Positions 61,962 through 64,000 of a stretch of 64,000 bases of DNA are shown here, piece after piece; position 1 is the first letter of the stretch; every line of letters starts with the position of its first letter. The stretch is from Ezakiella massiliensis (GTDB lineage Bacteria; Bacillota; Clostridia; Tissierellales; Peptoniphilaceae), in contig NZ_LT635475.1 of the NCBI RefSeq assembly GCF_900120165.1, positions 1,054,001 to 1,118,000 of the forward strand, given 5' to 3'. Under the pieces are notes generated by a model. That model made no database searches. It worked only from the letters and a program-made list of their open reading frames with translations, and was not told where the DNA came from. A program made the translations under genes and the position numbers.

Positions 61962-63803
61962 TTAGCTATTGCTAATACGCTCATATTCTTTTCCCGGTAT
62001 CCCTGCTCTTTTCAAAACCTTTAGCTTTTCCCGTTTTTTCTCCTCTCGTCTTGCCTTATACCTTTCCTCATACTCCTGTTGTTTTCCATTTGCTTTACGC
62101 TTTAGATAATTTTGATGAAGTCTGTCCCTTCTCTCATTAATTTTTCGTTCTTCTTCCTCAAGTTTTGATCGTTCTTCTTCGTTTAATTCTTCTTTTGGAA
62201 CTTCATAATTCCCTATGAAGTTAAAATATATTTCTATCTTTTGCTTTGATGTTTGACTGCCTTTTCTATCCCTTTCATGAATGATAATCTTCTCTACAAA
62301 TTCATTTATCATTGTGTTTGTGAGTTCATTAAAGTTTTCATAACGACTAATAAGGGATATGAATTTTCTTGCCCTATCTGTTTCATTTTCATATCTTGAT
62401 ATTACAAGTTCTAAGTCTTCAATCTCTCTACTTAGATCTCTTTGCTCTGTTTCGTATTGGCTATTAAGTATCTCATATCTACTACTTGGTATTTTTTCTA
62501 GTATCATATCCTCGTAAATACGGCACATAAGCCTTTCTAACTCTTGTATCCTCGACTTGTTATTAATTAGCCTTACTCTTTGTTTTTCTATCTCTACTTT
62601 TTCCTTTTCTTCCATTTCATTTTGAATGGAACGGATAAAGGCTTCATTATCTTCTCCAAGATAATTTTTTATATCTTTTAATGTTTCTTGGATAAGGTTT
62701 AAGACTACTTCTGCTTTTATCCTGTGAGCTGATGGACATAGAGTTCCGCAAGGCACTTTTTTATAATTACTGCAAACATAATAAGGAATATTCTTATAGT
62801 TATTTGTCCTATGAACATACATCTTGCTCCCGCAATCTGCACAATACATCAATCCTGTTAGTGGGTGATATTCGCCCCAACCATCAGGATACCTTTTTAC
62901 ATTTCCTCTTATCCTTTGCACATTATCAAAGGTTTCTTGGTCTATGATTGCTTCGTGAGTATTTTCAAAGATGAGCCATTTATCTTCGGATACATATTTA
63001 CTTTTCTTATCCTTGAAATGCTTTCTTGTTTTAAAGTTAACTGTATGCCCTAAGTATTCTTTTTTCTTTAAGATACTAGCAATTGTGGAACTACACCAAC
63101 GATAAGGATATTCAAAGTTTTTGCTTTGATGTAATCCATATCCCATTTTTTGCTGATGATAAGCGGGTATATCTATCTTATCTGCTTCCAGTATCTTTGC
63201 TATTTTGTATGGTCCTGCTCCGTCCATTGTAAGATTAAATATTCGTCTTACTATCTGTGCTGCTTTTTCATCTACAACCCACTTATCTTTGTCTTTTTCA
63301 TCTTTGATGTAGCCATAAGGTGGAGTGCTTGCCGTATGCTTTCCGCTTTCTCCTTTTGATCTAAATGTAGATTGTATTTTTCTTGAAGTATCTCTTGCAT
63401 ACCATTCATTCATAATATTTCTAAAAGGGGTAAAATCATCTTCTCTGTAAAAGCTGTCTACATTGTCATTGATAGCAATCAGTCTTACGCCCTTTTGTCT
63501 TAATATCTCCATACATTGACCGACTTTGAGATAATCTCTGCCGAGTCTACTCATATCCTTTACGATGATACAACCAATATTTCCAGTATTTACTCCATTC
63601 ATCATTTCCATAAAGCCTGGTCTATCAAACTGTGTCCCGCTTATTCCGTCATCTGTAAAATGGATGATGTTGGTTAAATTATTCTTACTTGCATATTCTT
63701 CAAGGATTTTCTTTTGATTAACGATTGAGTTACTTTCTCCTTCAAGTTCATCATCTCGACTTAATCTCTCATAGAGTGCTGTTATCTTTTCAAAATTCCT
63801 CAC
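61962..63803 (-). CDS. Large serine recombinase (TndX/TnpX-like integrase)
   Basis: 613 residues. Catalytic Ser15 in ALYERLSRDDE, RPGFMEMM and IVKDMSRLGRDYLKVG blocks, a recombinase domain (STPPYGYIKDEKDKDKWVV, IARRIFNLT-like), a zinc ribbon with CADCGSK and VCSNYKK..CGTLC, and a C-terminal coiled coil. It excises and integrates the IME at TCCTG in virD4. Longer than the ~530-residue average, mainly at the C-terminus. Lies at the right end, about 100 bp from the junction. Confidence 0.95.
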   Translation of the reverse strand: MRNFEKITALYERLSRDDELEGESNSIVNQKKILEEYASKNNLTNIIHFTDDGISGTQFDRPGFMEMMNGVNTGNIGCIIVKDMSRLGRDYLKVGQCMEILRQKGVRLIAINDNVDSFYREDDFTPFRNIMNEWYARDTSRKIQSTFRSKGESGKHTASTPPYGYIKDEKDKDKWVVDEKAAQIVRRIFNLTMDGAGPYKIAKILEADKIDIPAYHQQKMGYGLHQSKNFEYPYRWCSSTIASILKKKEYLGHTVNFKTRKHFKDKKSKYVSEDKWLIFENTHEAIIDQETFDNVQRIRGNVKRYPDGWGEYHPLTGLMYCADCGSKMYVHRTNNYKNIPYYVCSNYKKVPCGTLCPSAHRIKAEVVLNLIQETLKDIKNYLGEDNEAFIRSIQNEMEEKEKVEIEKQRVRLINNKSRIQELERLMCRIYEDMILEKIPSSRYEILNSQYETEQRDLSREIEDLELVISRYENETDRARKFISLISRYENFNELTNTMINEFVEKIIIHERDRKGSQTSKQKIEIYFNFIGNYEVPKEELNEEERSKLEEEERKINERRDRLHQNYLKRKANGKQQEYEERYKARREEKKREKLKVLKRAGIPGKEYERISNS

Positions 63804-63811
63804 TTTTTCCT

Positions 63812-63905
63812 CCTTCCTCTTAATTTCTTAAATAAAAAAGAATTAAGAAGTACATATTTCACTAAAACAGTGATTAAGTGTTCTCCTTAATTCTATTACT
63901 CCTGC
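63812..63905. other. IME right end with inverted repeats and attachment core
   Basis: CTTAATT...AATTAAG and CACT/AGTG dyads, then TCCTG at 63901-63905. Probable recombinase-binding arm at the element end. It is the counterpart of the left junction at 47734-47738. Confidence 0.65.
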
Positions 63906-64000
63906 TGCCAGCTTATATTTCTTATATTGCTTAACTGCAAAATGAGTAGGATCTTTCTTTTCAAGAGCTTCAAAAAGCCTATCAATTGGGTTCATATAGG
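63902..64000 (-). pseudogene. virD4: VirD4 copy 2, 5' part (continues beyond window)
   Basis: Minus-strand frame ending at the insertion reads NPIDRLFEALEKKDPTHFAVKQYKKYKLAAG, matching copy 1 (MFEALEKEKPNHFAVKQYKKYKLAAG). The next codon, GGA, lies in the duplicated TCC. Its remaining 3' half is at 46933-47738. Confidence 0.92.

Larger units (their letters stand above)
47739..63905. mobile_element. Integrative mobilizable element inserted in virD4 copy 2 (~16.2 kb)
   Basis: Bounded by TCCTG at both ends; removing 47739-63905 rejoins the virD4 frame. Contains a large serine recombinase at one end, TnpW at the other, a MobA/MobL relaxase with candidate oriT, PcfB, a replisome-organizer protein and an immunity-gene island. 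It has no VirB4/VirD4 of its own, so it must use another element's channel. Confidence 0.9.

Overview
The window is roughly 30% G+C and reads as accessory DNA of a low-GC Gram-positive anaerobe. Shine-Dalgarno sites are strong, TTG/GTG starts are used, and the gene families are those of Tn1549/CTn-type conjugative elements of Clostridia and Gram-positive anaerobic cocci (Peptoniphilus/Anaerococcus/Finegoldia-like). The genus is an inference; there is no rRNA or other chromosomal marker. Almost everything is transcribed leftwards (minus strand). I see no rRNA, tRNA or CRISPR array.

Layout. (A) 1-13,501: integrative conjugative element (ICE) module 1. In transcription order it holds a CD1845-like membrane protein, a RepA_N-like initiator with iterons inside its gene, a DnaC-like ATPase, PcfB, a zinc-ribbon protein, VirD4, an Abi/HEPN gene with an upstream structured RNA, SSB, a Maff2-type pilin-like peptide split by a group II intron, a VirB6/TrbL-like channel protein, PrgI, VirB4 and the start of a DNA methyltransferase. 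(B) 13,545-21,260: a lanthipeptide island. A class III synthetase (LanKC) and a 40-residue precursor missing from a simple long-ORF list lie on the plus strand. They diverge from a PadR regulator, DUF1700, DUF4097 lipoprotein, ABC transporter and truncated ABC exporter. (C) 21,341-47,738: ICE module 2. It contains an SSB-like protein, a giant methylase-helicase gene split by a second group II intron and carrying an out-of-frame tnpV-like gene, a C5-methyltransferase with an in-frame stop, topoisomerase III, an AbiE-type toxin-antitoxin pair, DUF4366, a coiled-coil surface protein, DUF4315, an NlpC/P60 hydrolase, then a second virB4-prgI-virB6-maff2-ssb set, an XRE regulator and the 3' part of a second virD4. 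(D) 47,739-63,905: a ~16.2-kb integrative mobilizable element (IME) inserted inside that second virD4. It carries TnpW, a replisome-organizer protein, an ORF6N protein, PcfB, a MobA/MobL relaxase, DUF3847, a sigma-like factor, a cluster of polymorphic-toxin-type immunity genes, an ArsR regulator and a large serine recombinase. The virD4 reading frame resumes at 63,902.

How it works together. The VirB4/PrgI/VirB6/Maff2/VirD4 sets build the conjugation channel. NlpC/P60 opens the cell wall, topoisomerase III and the methylase-helicase process DNA, and RepA/DnaC probably allow replication of the excised circle. The IME brings its own relaxase and recombinase and probably borrows an ICE channel. 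It has disabled one coupling-protein gene, but the paralogue at 8,519-10,321 is intact. Cargo includes a probable labionin-type peptide, an AbiE pair, an Abi/HEPN gene with RNA, and many immunity-like genes.

Standout observations: the lanthipeptide precursor with two Ser-x-x-Ser-x-x-Cys motifs; short leader peptides plus terminators in front of both ssb genes; 23-bp iterons in repA and, separately, in the IME; the nested tnpV; exact reconstruction of both intron-split genes and of the IME insertion site; and a 126-bp direct repeat flanking the immunity-gene island.
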